A stretch of 64,000 nucleotides of DNA from Cellulomonas endophytica (GTDB taxonomy: Bacteria; Actinomycetota; Actinomycetes; Actinomycetales; Cellulomonadaceae). A program made the translations under genes and the position numbers. Shown here piece after piece: positions 17,994 to 27,263 of the stretch. Location of the stretch: NCBI RefSeq assembly GCF_004123805.1, contig NZ_RWJX01000010.1:25792-89791 (forward strand), given 5' to 3'. The notes beneath the pieces are model-generated. The model saw nothing but the letters and a program-made list of their open reading frames with translations. It was not told the DNA's origin and did no database searches. Numbering within the stretch: the first letter of the stretch is position 1; each line of letters opens with the position of its first letter.

Positions 17994-18012
17994 CCGTCGG
18001 CCACCCCGACGG
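17994..18012 (+). terminator. hairpin terminator after the GGDEF-EAL gene
   Basis: A perfect 7-bp stem (CCGTCGG with CCGACGG) and 5-nt loop begins 5 nt after the stop codon. It may also limit antisense reading into the convergent Het-C gene. Confidence 0.5.
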
Positions 18013-18077
18013 AGGACGGCCGGACGGGCTCGTCGTGCGGGGTGGACCCGCGGCGCCCGCCCGGGGCGAGCCGCCGG

Positions 18078-20726
18078 TCATGCGCCGACGACGCGGGGGT
18101 CGACCCAGACGGCCCAGTCCTGCCCCGAGGACGGGCCGGCGTCCACCCGCAGCTCGAGGCCGACCGCACGACCCGCGAGGTGGGACAGGTCGGCCGCGAC
18201 CGGCTGCAGCGAGCCGGTGTACGCCTTGTGGACGTCGACCACCGGGTTCCTCTCGCGAGCGCCGTCGTCACGGGTGTGGTGCTCGATCACCAGGAAGCGG
18301 ACGCCGTCGGTGTGGACGGCCCCGAGGCGGAACCCGACCTCCGCCTCGAACCGCGCCCCCGGGGGCAGCACCGTGTCCGGGTGCCAGCCCTTGACCGTGC
18401 CCTCCGGCACCCACTTCGGGTGCGTCCACAGCGCCGTCGTCGTCCGCCCGTCCTCCAGGGCCAGCGGCTCCAGCCGGGCGAACCCGTTCTCGTCGCCGTC
18501 GCCACCGCCGAACACGAGGTCGACCTCGTCCTGCACGTTCCCGCCGGCATCGGTGAGCTGCGCCCCCGCCCAGCGGGCCGCCGGCGACATCTCGGTCAGC
18601 GCGAGCACGGTCCCTCCTGGCGGGTTGGCGCCCAGCCCGACGTCGACCCGGGTCGGCGCGGGCAGCTCGAGCGGCAGGGCCAGGCGCTCCCCGCCGCGCA
18701 CCCACCGGTCGACGTCGGCCCGGTACGCCGTGCCCGCCCGGACGGTGGGCCCGCGGGTGAAGGCGAACACCTCCGCGCGCGCGAGCTTCCAGTCCGCTGC
18801 GACCGCCCGTCCCAACGTCGTGGTGAACCGCTCCCGCTCCTCGGCCGTGCGCACCGAGACCCCGGTCGCGAACTCCTCCAGCGCGCGGTCCCGGTCGGCG
18901 CGCGACTCGTCGTCGCTCTCGAGGACCTGGACCGGCAGGGTCAGGTACCCGTAGCCGTCCGGGACGCGCACCGGGGGGAAGGTGTGGCCGATCGCACGGG
19001 ACTCGCCGGTGTCCACGTCGTCGAAGGAACCGGTGCGCACCCGCTCCACCTGCCCGGGCGCCTGGTTGACCAGCAGCGCGAGCACGAACGGCTCGTCGGA
19101 GTCGGACGCGCGGTCCCACTCGGACTCCTTCTCGCAGACGAGGGTGAGGACCCGGACCTCGTACCCGCTCCAGGACAGCGCGCCCTCGCTGCTGCGTCCT
19201 GTGCGGCGGATGTCCCCGTCGATGCGGTAGCGGCCCTCGGCGCGTCCGTCGACCCGGACCGACCACGGCGCGGGCGCGTCGTCGGGAAGGGCGGCCAGGT
19301 CCGTCGGGCTCCACACCTGCTTCCCGTTCCCGACGAGGTCCGCAGGGCCGCCGACGAGCTCGGACAGGAACGCGGCGACGGCGTCGACGGCCCGCTGCAC
19401 CGTCGCCACGAACGCCGCCCCCAGGGCCAGGAGGACCTCCCCCGCGCTCGCCGACCGGTTCTCCAGCACCAGCTCGGCCGGCAGGTGGGGGTAGGGGCCG
19501 AGGTAGTACACGTGGTCGTCGCCGGCCTCGAAGTCGTCGTAGGCGAGGAGCGGGTTGTCCCGCGGCATGTGGTCGAGGACGTCGGAGCGGCCGGCGGCGT
19601 GGGCGACGACGTCGGCGTCGGTCCCGGCACCGCTCTCCCCCGCGGTGACGAGCCGGACCCGCAGGTACCACTCCTCCGGGTCCTCCTGCACCGGCGGCGG
19701 GTAGGTGCCCACGGCCGCGAACCCGTACGGGAACCGGGAGAAGTCCTCGTACTGGCGCTCGCGCTCCCCGGCCTCGATCGCGCCGGTCCGCACCTGGTCC
19801 CAGAACGCCCCGGCACCCAGGGCGCCCATCCGCTCCTCGAGCAGGTCCAACCACTGCACGGACGTCCCGAACGCCAGGTCCCGGGCGACGGTGAACAGCT
19901 CGGCACCGGTGATGTCCGTGAGGCCGCGCACCCGCACCCCGATCTCGGCCTGCCAGGTGCTGTCCAGCGCGACCCCCGCCGGCGCCAGGTAGTAGACGCC
20001 GGCCGGCACCGGGACGCCGGCGATCGTCTCCGGGCGGGCCTCGGCGGCGTCCCGGCAGGCTCGGTAGGCCGTGCACAGCGGCCCGTCGGACAGCGGGGAG
20101 GCCGGGTGGCAGACGACGTCCATGACCGCGCTCACGCCGCCCAGCACGCCGCACCACGGCGCCGGCTTGCCGTGGGGCCGGATGCCCAGGTGGTCGGGCA
20201 GCTCGTAGGAGGCCGTCCACAGCGGCACGCCCTGCCGTTGCGCCGGGGTCATCTCCAGGTAGGTGACCGCGCGCCGGGCGGGGTCGTCGACCCAGTTGGA
20301 GTGGGAGTAGAAGTCCTGCAGCGCGTGCAGGCCCACACCCACGACGTTGCGCGCGGCGGCCACGTCCTGCGCCTGCCACGCCCAGACGAGGCCGGCCACG
20401 GTGCCGCTCGTGTACCGCCGCCACATCGTGTGCACCTGGCCCGGGGAGAAGAGGTCGTCGAAGTGCACGTTCTTCAGCAGCGGCCCCCCGGACAGCGCCG
20501 CCTTGAGGCGGGACAGCCCGCCCGGCGCCCACCACAGCGGGTTGTACAGGTAGGAGTCGACGTAGTCGGCGTGCCAGGCGACGGTCGACGCGGCCTCGGG
20601 GCTGAACCCGCACGCCGCGGCCGCCTCGACGCTGATCCTCTCGTGGTGCCACGGCCCGCCGGTGACGGGGTCCTCCCCGCCGAAGTGCAGGCCTCCGCGC
20701 ACGAGGGACGAGAGCACGCGGAACAT
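18078..20726 (-). CDS. Het-C-domain protein
   Basis: An 882-residue protein whose N-terminal part (about residues 12-330) matches the fungal heterokaryon-incompatibility Het-C / zinc-dependent phospholipase C-like group. Candidate metal ligands are H27-H28, H52-x-D54 and the signature H134-A-L-Q-D-F-Y-S-H142-S-N-W. The remaining 550 residues are unrecognised, with beta-rich stretches and a C-terminal jelly-roll-like ending. There is no signal peptide or membrane helix. The ATG is preceded by GGAGGCGGCC, the same leader as the neprosin-family gene. Bacterial Het-C proteins are often tied to toxin or membrane-damage roles, but nothing here proves that. It is transcribed alone; its 3' end faces the GGDEF-EAL gene. 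Confidence 0.85.
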   Translation of the reverse strand: MFRVLSSLVRGGLHFGGEDPVTGGPWHHERISVEAAAACGFSPEAASTVAWHADYVDSYLYNPLWWAPGGLSRLKAALSGGPLLKNVHFDDLFSPGQVHTMWRRYTSGTVAGLVWAWQAQDVAAARNVVGVGLHALQDFYSHSNWVDDPARRAVTYLEMTPAQRQGVPLWTASYELPDHLGIRPHGKPAPWCGVLGGVSAVMDVVCHPASPLSDGPLCTAYRACRDAAEARPETIAGVPVPAGVYYLAPAGVALDSTWQAEIGVRVRGLTDITGAELFTVARDLAFGTSVQWLDLLEERMGALGAGAFWDQVRTGAIEAGERERQYEDFSRFPYGFAAVGTYPPPVQEDPEEWYLRVRLVTAGESGAGTDADVVAHAAGRSDVLDHMPRDNPLLAYDDFEAGDDHVYYLGPYPHLPAELVLENRSASAGEVLLALGAAFVATVQRAVDAVAAFLSELVGGPADLVGNGKQVWSPTDLAALPDDAPAPWSVRVDGRAEGRYRIDGDIRRTGRSSEGALSWSGYEVRVLTLVCEKESEWDRASDSDEPFVLALLVNQAPGQVERVRTGSFDDVDTGESRAIGHTFPPVRVPDGYGYLTLPVQVLESDDESRADRDRALEEFATGVSVRTAEERERFTTTLGRAVAADWKLARAEVFAFTRGPTVRAGTAYRADVDRWVRGGERLALPLELPAPTRVDVGLGANPPGGTVLALTEMSPAARWAGAQLTDAGGNVQDEVDLVFGGGDGDENGFARLEPLALEDGRTTTALWTHPKWVPEGTVKGWHPDTVLPPGARFEAEVGFRLGAVHTDGVRFLVIEHHTRDDGARERNPVVDVHKAYTGSLQPVAADLSHLAGRAVGLELRVDAGPSSGQDWAVWVDPRVVGA

Positions 20727-20982
20727 GGCCGCCTCCGCAGCACGTCGTCGGGCGGGTGCGTCGGGGGACGCCGCGGCGCACGGGCCCTCCTGGCCGGGGC
20801 GTCGACCGGTCGGACGCTGCGGCTCCGGTGCCGCTCGCGGACCTGGTCGGGACCAGCGTGCTCCCCGCCGCGCGGGCGGTCAAGGCCCGGGCGGACGGCG
20901 CGAGCGCCGGCAGACCCTCCGTGACCGGCAGGTCGGGGAACGGCGTCGGCTCCTGGTCGGTCACCGCGATGCCGGAGGCTTC

Positions 20983-22188
20983 CTAGCCGACCGGGCCGGA
21001 CCGGAACGCCCGGCCGCCCCTCACCGCGAGGGCGAGCACGACGGCTCCCCCACCCGCCGCCACCAGCGGGACCGTCCCGAGCAGGTCCGCGCCGTGCAGG
21101 GCGGCCCCGAGTGCGGACCCCGACACGATCCCGACCTGGAAGACGATGCCGTGCACCGCGAACGCGGTCTCCGCCTGGGCCGCGCCGGCGCGCCGCAGCA
21201 CCGCGAGGGCGGTGGAGACGACGAGCAGGGAGAAGGCGCCGCCCCAGACCACGAGCGCGGGGACGCCGACCGCGGTCGCGTGCAGCCGTCCCGCCAGCCA
21301 GACGACGACGAGCGCCGCCGTGAGGACCAGCGCCCCGGCGCGCAGGCCGCGCACGGGGTGCCGGTCGGCCAGGCGCCCCGCCCAGGTGCTCCCCAGCACC
21401 GCCGCCGTCCCGTAGACCAGGAGGAGGACCGAGAAGGCACGGCCGGTCACGCCCAGCCCGTCGTCGGCGAAGAGCGCGATGTAGGTGAACAGCGAGAAGT
21501 GCGCGGTGACCAGCACCGCCGTGACCACCATGACCACGCGGAGGGCGCGCGGGCGCAAGGTCGCGACGACGCCGCCCCGCGCGGCCGACGCCGCGCCGGC
21601 CGCCGGGGGCATGGGGGGCAGCAGGCGGGCGACGACGACGGCCAGGGCGAGCGCGAGCAGGCCGACCCCCGCCATCGCCACCCGCCACCCGGCGCTCTGC
21701 CCGACGAGGGTGCCCAGCGGGGTCCCGAGCACGAGGGCGAGCGAGCCGCCGACCGCGACCCGGCTGCCCGCGCGGCCCTGGACCTCCGGGCGCGCCAGCC
21801 GCACCACGGCGGGGGTCGCCACGGCGAAGTAGACCCCGTGGGTCAGGGCCGCCACGGCGCGCGCGACCAGGAACACGGCGAGCCCGGGGGCGGCGGCCGC
21901 CACGAGCTGCGTGACCCCGAAGACGACGGCGCAGACGACGAGGACGGCCCGGCGGTCGAAGCGCGCGGCCAGCCGGGTCATGGGCACCCCCGAGGCGGCC
22001 GCCACCAGCGCGTACAGGCTCACGCTCAGGCCCACGTGCCCCACCGTGGCGTCGAGACCGCCGGCGACGTCGCGGATGAGCCCCACGGGCAGCGTCTCCC
22101 CCGTCACGACGAGGAAGGCGATCGCGGACACCGCGAGCGACGCCGCGGTCTCCCGGGCGCGGGTCAGGGGCGCGAGGGTGGTGGTCAC
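20983..22188 (-). CDS. MFS transporter, DHA1-type efflux pump (AraJ/CmlR-like)
   Basis: A 401-residue major facilitator with 12 hydrophobic segments. The pattern G-L-I-R-D-V-A near residue 37, R-A-V-A-A-L-T-H-G-V-Y-F near 107 and A-G-R-L-A-D-R near 270 is typical of the DHA1 sugar-efflux/chloramphenicol-resistance sub-family. The start is a GTG at M-T-T-T-L-A-P; no in-frame ATG is near. It is divergent from the truncated alcohol dehydrogenase gene, with 112 bp between them. Substrate unknown. The upstream MerR-type promoter faces the other way, so this gene's own promoter is not identified. Confidence 0.9.
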   Translation of the reverse strand: MTTTLAPLTRARETAASLAVSAIAFLVVTGETLPVGLIRDVAGGLDATVGHVGLSVSLYALVAAASGVPMTRLAARFDRRAVLVVCAVVFGVTQLVAAAAPGLAVFLVARAVAALTHGVYFAVATPAVVRLARPEVQGRAGSRVAVGGSLALVLGTPLGTLVGQSAGWRVAMAGVGLLALALAVVVARLLPPMPPAAGAASAARGGVVATLRPRALRVVMVVTAVLVTAHFSLFTYIALFADDGLGVTGRAFSVLLLVYGTAAVLGSTWAGRLADRHPVRGLRAGALVLTAALVVVWLAGRLHATAVGVPALVVWGGAFSLLVVSTALAVLRRAGAAQAETAFAVHGIVFQVGIVSGSALGAALHGADLLGTVPLVAAGGGAVVLALAVRGGRAFRSGPVG

Positions 22189-22226
22189 GGTCCCATGGTC
22201 CCCCGGACCGGGGCGCCCCCGTGCCC

Positions 22227-22257
22227 TTGCGCTGGAGCGCACTCCACCTCCTAGCGT
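22227..22257 (+). promoter_or_regulatory. MerR-type promoter with 19-bp spacer
   Basis: A -35-like TTGCGC (22227-22232) and -10-like TAGCGT (22252-22257) are separated by exactly 19 bp. The spacer contains the dyad TGGAG-CGCA-CTCCA (22233-22246). An overlong 19-bp spacer with a central dyad is the hallmark of promoters activated by MerR-family regulators through DNA distortion. It reads toward the truncated dehydrogenase and carbonic anhydrase. No MerR gene is in the window. Confidence 0.65.
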
Positions 22258-22300
22258 CGCAGGCGCACCGGGCGGGCGCCCGGACGGCGAGGAGGACGAC

Positions 22301-23005
22301 GTGCGCGACGTGACCGGATGGGCCCTGACCGAGGTCGGCGGCCGGCTGCACCCCTGGCGCGTGCCCCGCCGGGACCCCCGGCCGGACGACGTCGTCGTGC
22401 GCGTCACCCACTGCGGCGTCTGCCACACCGACGTCCACGCCGTGCAGGGCGCGGGGGCGGCCGACCTGCCGCTGGTGCCCGGGCACGAGTTCGTCGGGGT
22501 GGTCGAGGCCGTCGGTCCCGCCGTCACCCGGTTCGCGGTGGGGGACGCCGTGGCGGTGGGCAACATCGTCGACTCCTGCGGCACGTGCGCGGCCTGCCGG
22601 GAGGGCGAGGAGAGCTACTGCCGGGAGTACCCCACGCTCACCTACGGCGGCACCGACCGGGTCGACGGCTCGCGCACCCACGGCGCGTACGCCTCCCACG
22701 TCGTCGTGCGGGACGCCTTCACCTACGCCCTGCCTCCCGGCCTCGACCCGGCGGCCGCAGCGCCGCTCATGTGTGCCGGCATCACCGTGTGGCAGCCGCT
22801 GCGCCGGTACGGCGCGGGGCCGGGCGTGCGCGTGGGCGTCGTCGGGGTCGGCGGGCTCGGCCACCTGGCCGTGAAGCTCGCGCACGCTCTGGGGGCCCGC
22901 GTCACCGCGTTCACCACGTGGGGTCGTCCCGGGAGCTCCCGCCTGCGACGCTGGCGGTCCCGCCGGCGCCCCGACGCGCCGGCCGTCGCCCGGAGGTCCG
23001 CATGA
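22301..23005 (+). pseudogene. truncated zinc alcohol dehydrogenase (YahK/cinnamyl-alcohol type)
   Basis: A 234-codon frame, whereas the family is about 345 residues. The N-terminal catalytic domain is intact: C-G-V-C-H-T-D, G-H-E-F-V-G and the cysteine cluster of the structural zinc (C-G-T-C-A-A-C followed by C). The Rossmann start G-V-G-G-L-G-H-L-A-V-K-L-A is present near residue 183, but after F-T-T the sequence turns into an Arg-rich tail and stops. About 110 residues of the NADP-binding and C-terminal fold are lost, so enzyme activity is unlikely. The GTG start has GAGGAGG 6 bp upstream. It overlaps the carbonic anhydrase start by ATGA, so it may survive as a translated leader. Confidence 0.8.
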
Positions 23006-23499
23006 CCGTCACCGACGAGCTCGTCGCCGCCAACGCCCGCTACGCGGAGACGTTCTCGGGGCCGCTGCCGCTGCCGCCGGCCCGGGGGCTCGCGGTGGTC
23101 GCCTGCATGGACGCGCGCCTCGACGTGCACCGCCTCCTGGGCCTCGCCGAGGGCGACGCCCACGTGATCCGCAACGCGGGCGGCGTGGTGACCGACGACG
23201 TGCTGCGCTCGCTCGCCATCTCCCAGCGGCTCCTCGGCACCCGGGCCGTCGTCCTCGTGCACCACACGGACTGCGGGATGCTCACGTTCGACGACGAGAC
23301 CTTCCGCTCGTCGATCGAGGCCGAGACCGGCGTGCGCCCCACGTGGGCGTCGGAGGCGTTCTCCGACCTCGACGAGGACGTGCGCGCGGGCGTGGAGCGG
23401 ATCCGGCAGGACCCGTCGGTGCCGCGGACGGACGACGTCCGCGGCTTCGTCCTCGACGTCGCCACCGGCCTGCTGCGCGAGGTCGTGCCGGCAGCCTGA
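23002..23499 (+). CDS. beta-type carbonic anhydrase
   Basis: A 165-residue beta carbonic anhydrase of the short (YtiB/Rv1284-like) type. Zinc ligands C35, H88 and C91 and the D37-R39 dyad are all present in C-M-D-A-R and H-H-T-D-C-G. It interconverts CO2 and bicarbonate in the cytoplasm. The ATG overlaps the stop of the truncated dehydrogenase by four bases and has GGAGG 6 bp upstream, so it should be translated well whether or not the leader frame is functional. It is convergent with the MmyB regulator, 24 bp apart. The MerR-type promoter upstream would make its expression inducible, which is unusual for this housekeeping enzyme. Confidence 0.93.
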   Translation: MTVTDELVAANARYAETFSGPLPLPPARGLAVVACMDARLDVHRLLGLAEGDAHVIRNAGGVVTDDVLRSLAISQRLLGTRAVVLVHHTDCGMLTFDDETFRSSIEAETGVRPTWASEAFSDLDEDVRAGVERIRQDPSVPRTDDVRGFVLDVATGLLREVVPAA

Positions 23500-23523
23500 C
23501 GACGTGCCACCGCCACCGCCGGG

Positions 23524-24393
23524 TCAGGCCGTGCGGCCCGGCCCCTCCGCCGCGACGGCCTGCGTCCCGAGGACCGCCAGCAGCTGCAGCTTGTCGTAGC
23601 TCTCCGTGCCGGGCACCGCGGTGTAGACGAGCAGCAGGTGCTGCTGCTGCGGGTCCAGCAACGTCTGGCAGTGCAGCTCGAGGGCCCCGACCTCGGGGTG
23701 GACGAAGTGCTTCACGTCCTCCGGCCGGAGCCCGACCTCGTGGGTCTCCCACAGCTGCCGCAGCTCCGCGCTGCGCGCGAGCGCGAGCTCCGCCAGCTGC
23801 GCCGCCCGCGACCCGGGGCCGCGCCGCGTGACGACCTCCCGCAGGTGCGAGGCGTAGAGCCGCGACATCGCCGCGTGGTCCTCGGGGCGGTAGAGGTGCC
23901 GGCTGGCGGGGTCGGCGAACCAGCGGTAGCCCAGGCTGCGGGCCGGGCCGGTGTACCGGGTGGCGTCGCCGGTCAGGGCCACGCCCAGCGGGCTCTGCCG
24001 CAGCGTCTCCCCGAGCTCCGTGACGATCTCGGCCGGGGTGTCGACGAGCCGGTCCAGGACGCGGAGCAGGCCAGGACCGACGTGCTGGCCCTGCGGCCCG
24101 CGCGGCGGCGGCTCGTGCCCGGCGAGCCGGAACAGGTGGTCCCGCTCGTCCAGCGTCAGGTGCAGGCCCTGGGCGATGGAGGCGATCATCTGCTCCGACG
24201 GGTGCGGCCCGCGCTCCCGCTCGAGCCGGGCGTAGTAGTCGGTGGACATGTGGCACAGGGCCGCCACCTCCTCGCGGCGCAGCCCCGCGGTCCGGCGGCG
24301 CGATCCCCGCGGCAGGCCCACGTCCTGCGGCTGCACCGCCTGCCGCCTCCCCCGCAGGAACTCGGCCAGCCCCGCCCTGTCGATGGTCGCCAC
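23524..24393 (-). CDS. MmyB-family helix-turn-helix regulator
   Basis: A 289-residue regulator with an XRE-type helix-turn-helix at about residues 10-80 (signature [10 protein letters not shown] and [10 protein letters not shown]) and the MmyB-like ligand-binding domain (PAS-like fold) at 105-285, including Y-R-W-F-A-D-P and the [10 protein letters not shown] stretch. Full length for the family. It is divergent from the DUF3159 and SDR genes. In actinobacteria MmyB regulators are very often divergent from short-chain dehydrogenases that they control, so the SDR is the likely target. The ligand may be a fatty acid or other small molecule; this is not shown. Confidence 0.93.
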   Translation of the reverse strand: MATIDRAGLAEFLRGRRQAVQPQDVGLPRGSRRRTAGLRREEVAALCHMSTDYYARLERERGPHPSEQMIASIAQGLHLTLDERDHLFRLAGHEPPPRGPQGQHVGPGLLRVLDRLVDTPAEIVTELGETLRQSPLGVALTGDATRYTGPARSLGYRWFADPASRHLYRPEDHAAMSRLYASHLREVVTRRGPGSRAAQLAELALARSAELRQLWETHEVGLRPEDVKHFVHPEVGALELHCQTLLDPQQQHLLLVYTAVPGTESYDKLQLLAVLGTQAVAAEGPGRTA

Positions 24394-24531
24394 ACGATCC
24401 CCCTCGCCCGGGTGGTGCCCGTCCGGCCACCACCGGTGCCGTTCCTACACGGGACCGCGCGGCCGAGCCACGGCCCGGCGATCCCCCCCTCGCGGCGGCG
24501 GCACCCGGAGGCGCTCCGGCGCAGGGACGGA

Positions 24532-24549
24532 TCGGCAGGCCCTGGTTCC
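24532..24549. promoter_or_regulatory. candidate MmyB operator region
   Basis: In the divergent gap an imperfect dyad with CAGG and CCTG half-sites one base apart (ATCGGCAGGCCCTGGTTC) stands upstream of the DUF3159 gene. The placement between regulator and target fits autoregulation, but the assignment rests on position and symmetry only. Confidence 0.3.
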
Positions 24550-24604
24550 GTCCGGCGACCGCCCCGAGGCTGGCGGCACACCCCGCACCCACCAGGAGGA
24601 CGCG

Positions 24605-25378
24605 ATGGACACCACCGACCCGCCGACCGCCGGCCGAGCCCCCGACGGGACGGCGCGCAGCCCCAGCAGCAGGGCGCGCGAGGCCCTCGGCCTGCCCGAG
24701 CCCACCGGGGGGTCGACCGCCCGGGCCGCCGGCCGGCGCGCCCTGGAGCGCGTCGGCGGGCCCGTGGGCCTGGCGGCGGCCGCCGCGCCGACGGTCGCCT
24801 TCGTCGTCGCCGACGCCGCCGCCGGCCTCGGGCCGGCGCTGCTCGCCCTCGGCGCGACCGCCGTCGCCGCCTGCACGGTCCGCCTGGCTCGGCGGGAGCC
24901 CCCCGGGGCAGCGGTCGCGGGCCTCCTCGTGGCGGCCGTGTGCGCCGCCGTCGCGGCGCTGGTCGGCGAGGCCCGGGCGTTCTTCCTGCCGACCATGGTG
25001 CTGCCGGTCGTCTTCGTCGCCGCCTACGCCGTCTCGTTCGCGGTGCGCCGCCCCCTGGCCGGCCTCATGGTCCACCCGTTCTCGGGCGGGCCCCGCGACT
25101 GGGGGGAGCACCGGGAGCTGCGCCGCCTCTACACGGCGAGCTCCGTGGTCGGCCTCGCCCTGGCGGCGACCAACCTCGTCGTCCGGGTGGCCGCCTACCG
25201 CGCCGACGAGCCGGCCGTGCTCGCCGCCGTCCAGGTGGGCGCCACGACGCTGTTCGCCCTGCACTACGCCGTGACCCTCGTGCTCGCCCGACGGGCCGCC
25301 GGCGCGTCCCCGGCCGCGCCCGCCCGGCTCACGGCACCCCACCCGCTGCCCGCCCCGGTCACCACCCCCGTCCGCTGA
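24605..25378 (+). CDS. DUF3159-family membrane protein
   Basis: A 257-residue actinobacterial membrane protein. Residues 1-50 form a soluble Pro/Arg-rich tail; about five or six hydrophobic segments follow from residue 58 to 235. The pattern L-G-L-P-E-P-T-G-G near residue 28 and the [10 protein letters not shown] segment near 150 fit DUF3159. The ATG has AGGAGG 5 bp upstream. It is followed by the SDR gene after 23 bp. The biochemical role of the family is not known. Confidence 0.8.
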   Translation: MDTTDPPTAGRAPDGTARSPSSRAREALGLPEPTGGSTARAAGRRALERVGGPVGLAAAAAPTVAFVVADAAAGLGPALLALGATAVAACTVRLARREPPGAAVAGLLVAAVCAAVAALVGEARAFFLPTMVLPVVFVAAYAVSFAVRRPLAGLMVHPFSGGPRDWGEHRELRRLYTASSVVGLALAATNLVVRVAAYRADEPAVLAAVQVGATTLFALHYAVTLVLARRAAGASPAAPARLTAPHPLPAPVTTPVR

Positions 25379-25401
25379 CGTCCCCCCACCAGGAGCCCCC
25401 C

Positions 25402-26355
25402 ATGCCTCGCACCCCCAGCATGACCCTGCCCGACCTGACCGGACGACGCGCCCTCGTGACCGGAGGCAGCGACGGGATCGGCCTCGGCATCGCCCGCCGG
25501 CTCGCCGGCGCGGGCGCCGAGGTCGTCCTCCCCGTGCGCAACCGCACCAAGGGCGCCGCCGCCGCGGCCGCCATCCGCGAGGCGCACCCGGGCGCCCTCG
25601 TGCGCCTCGAGGACCTCGACCTCGCGTCCCTGGCGTCGGTCGCCGCCCTCGGCGCCCGCCTGCGGGCGGAGGGCCGCCCGATCCACCTGCTCGTCAACAA
25701 CGCCGGCGTCATGACACCGCCGGAGCGCCAGACCACCGTCGACGGGTTCGAGCTGCAGCTCGGCACGAACCACCTCGGGCACGTGGCACTCGTCGCCCAC
25801 CTCCTCCCGCTCCTGCGCGCCGGGCGGGCCCGTGTCACCTCCCAGGTGAGCGTCGCCGCCCGCGGCGGGTCCCTGCACTGGGAGGACCTGAACTGGGAGG
25901 CCTCCTACGAGGGCCGGCGCGCCTACGGGCAGTCCAAGGTCGCCCTCGGCCTGTTCGGGCTCGAGCTCGACCGGCGCAGCCGCGCCGGCGGATGGGGCAT
26001 CACGAGCAACCTCTCCCACCCCGGCGTCGCCCCCACGAGCCTGCTGACGGCGCGTCCGGAGCTGGGGCGGCCGCAGGACACGCCGCAGATCGCCGTCATC
26101 CGCCGGCTGTCGCGCGCCGGGCTCCTCGTCGGCACGGTCGACAGCGCCCAGCTGCCGGCGCTGTACGCCGCGACCTCGTCGGACGCCCGCGGGGGTCGCC
26201 TCTACGGACCCGACGGGCTCGGCAACCTGCGCGGGAACCCCGCCGAGCACGCGCTCTACCGCCCCCTGCGCAGCGCCGAGGACGCCGGCCGCGTCTGGAC
26301 CGTCTCCGAGCGGCTGGCCTCGGTGTCCTTCGAGCGCGAGGCGGCGGCGGCGTAG
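25402..26355 (+). CDS. short-chain dehydrogenase/reductase
   Basis: A 317-residue SDR of the retinol-dehydrogenase/WW-domain-oxidoreductase-like group. Cofactor motif T-G-G-S-D-G-I-G at residues 20-27, N-N-A-G near 98, S-V-A-A serine and the Y-G-Q-S-K catalytic pair are all present. N-R near residue 45 favours NADP(H). The ATG follows AGGAG at a good distance. It is probably co-transcribed with the DUF3159 gene and controlled by the divergent MmyB regulator. Substrate unknown. Confidence 0.92.
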   Translation: MPRTPSMTLPDLTGRRALVTGGSDGIGLGIARRLAGAGAEVVLPVRNRTKGAAAAAAIREAHPGALVRLEDLDLASLASVAALGARLRAEGRPIHLLVNNAGVMTPPERQTTVDGFELQLGTNHLGHVALVAHLLPLLRAGRARVTSQVSVAARGGSLHWEDLNWEASYEGRRAYGQSKVALGLFGLELDRRSRAGGWGITSNLSHPGVAPTSLLTARPELGRPQDTPQIAVIRRLSRAGLLVGTVDSAQLPALYAATSSDARGGRLYGPDGLGNLRGNPAEHALYRPLRSAEDAGRVWTVSERLASVSFEREAAAA

Positions 26356-26376
26356 CCCCCCGGCACGGCGTCCGGA

Positions 26377-26411
26377 CGCGGTCCCGTCGGCCTCCTGCCG
26401 CCGGGACCGCG
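26377..26411 (+). terminator. hairpin terminator after SDR gene
   Basis: A perfect 10-bp outer stem (CGCGGTCCCG with CGGGACCGCG) encloses a second 4-bp stem (CGGC/GCCG) in the loop, 22 nt after the stop. Confidence 0.65.
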
Positions 26412-26505
26412 CCGTCGCGCCGTCGCCCCGCGCGCACGCCCGGGCGGGCCGTCGTAGGTTCGGGCCAGGGTCCAGAACGGGGGCCGCGGACGACAGGAGG
26501 CCCCT

Positions 26506-27260
26506 GTGCGGACCATCGGCGAGCAGACCACCGACGAGCTGGGCGGCCGCCTCAGCGTGCTCGTGAAGAGCGGCAGGACCACGTGCGGCTCGACCGGCTG
26601 CTGCACGAGCTGGGGACGACGGACGGCCGCGCGCAGGAGGACGTCCTGCGGCGCCTGCACCGGCTCGTCTTCCCGCACGCCTTCGCCGAGGAGTCCGTGC
26701 TCTGGCCCGTGCTGCGCCGTGCCCTGCCGGACGGGGAGGCGCTGACCCTCGAGGTGGAGCGCGAGCACCAGGAGGTCGACGAGCTCGTCACCCGCCTCGA
26801 GGCCGCGCCCCCGGGCGACCCGGCGCGCGGTCCGCTGCTCGACCGTCTCGTCGACGTGCTGCGCGAGGACGTGCGCGACGAGGAGGACGAGCTGTTCCCG
26901 CGCCTGCAGGAGGTGACCGACGCCCGGACGCTGCGCCGGCTGGGCGTCGCGTGGGAGGTCGTTCGCCGGTTGGCGCCGACGCGGGCGCACCCCGTGGTGG
27001 CACGGCGGCCGCCGGGTAACGTCCTGGCCGCGCTGCCGCTGTCCGTCGTCGACCGGGCGCGCGACGTCGTGGACCTCCTCGTCCAGCGGGGTCCGCAGCG
27101 GCTGGTGCCGGCGCTCGGGGCGGCGGGGACGGCCCTGGCGCGGGCCTCGCACGCCGTCGAGCGGCTCCCGTTCCTCCGCACGGGCGAGCACCCCGCCACG
27201 CACCGGGACCGACGGCCGGGGGCGGCCGGGAGGCGGCGTCCTGGAGGTCGGCGAGGGGCG
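26506..27260 (+). pseudogene. hemerythrin-domain protein, frameshifted
   Basis: The start GTG has ACAGGAGG 5 bp upstream and encodes M-R-T-I-G-E-Q-T-T followed by V-L-V-K. The family then continues with a Q-D-H-V-R-L-D-R-L-L-H helix, but that continuation lies in the next frame, beginning at 26571. One base is missing between 26566 and 26571. After the shift, hemerythrin-like ligands appear (H-A-F-A-E-E, E-H-Q-E-V, D-E-E-D-E) and a conserved C-terminal region R-R-P-P-G-N-V. The second frame then runs on without a stop through the MarR gene on the other strand, so the normal C-terminal stop is lost as well. The end given is approximate. Real decay or a sequencing error are both possible. Confidence 0.7.
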
Positions 27261-27263
27261 GCG

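Noticed and set aside
21911..22300. Extension of the truncated dehydrogenase frame to an earlier ATG
   Set aside because: It would read antisense through the MFS gene. The GTG at 22301 has GAGGAGG at the right distance and the family begins there.
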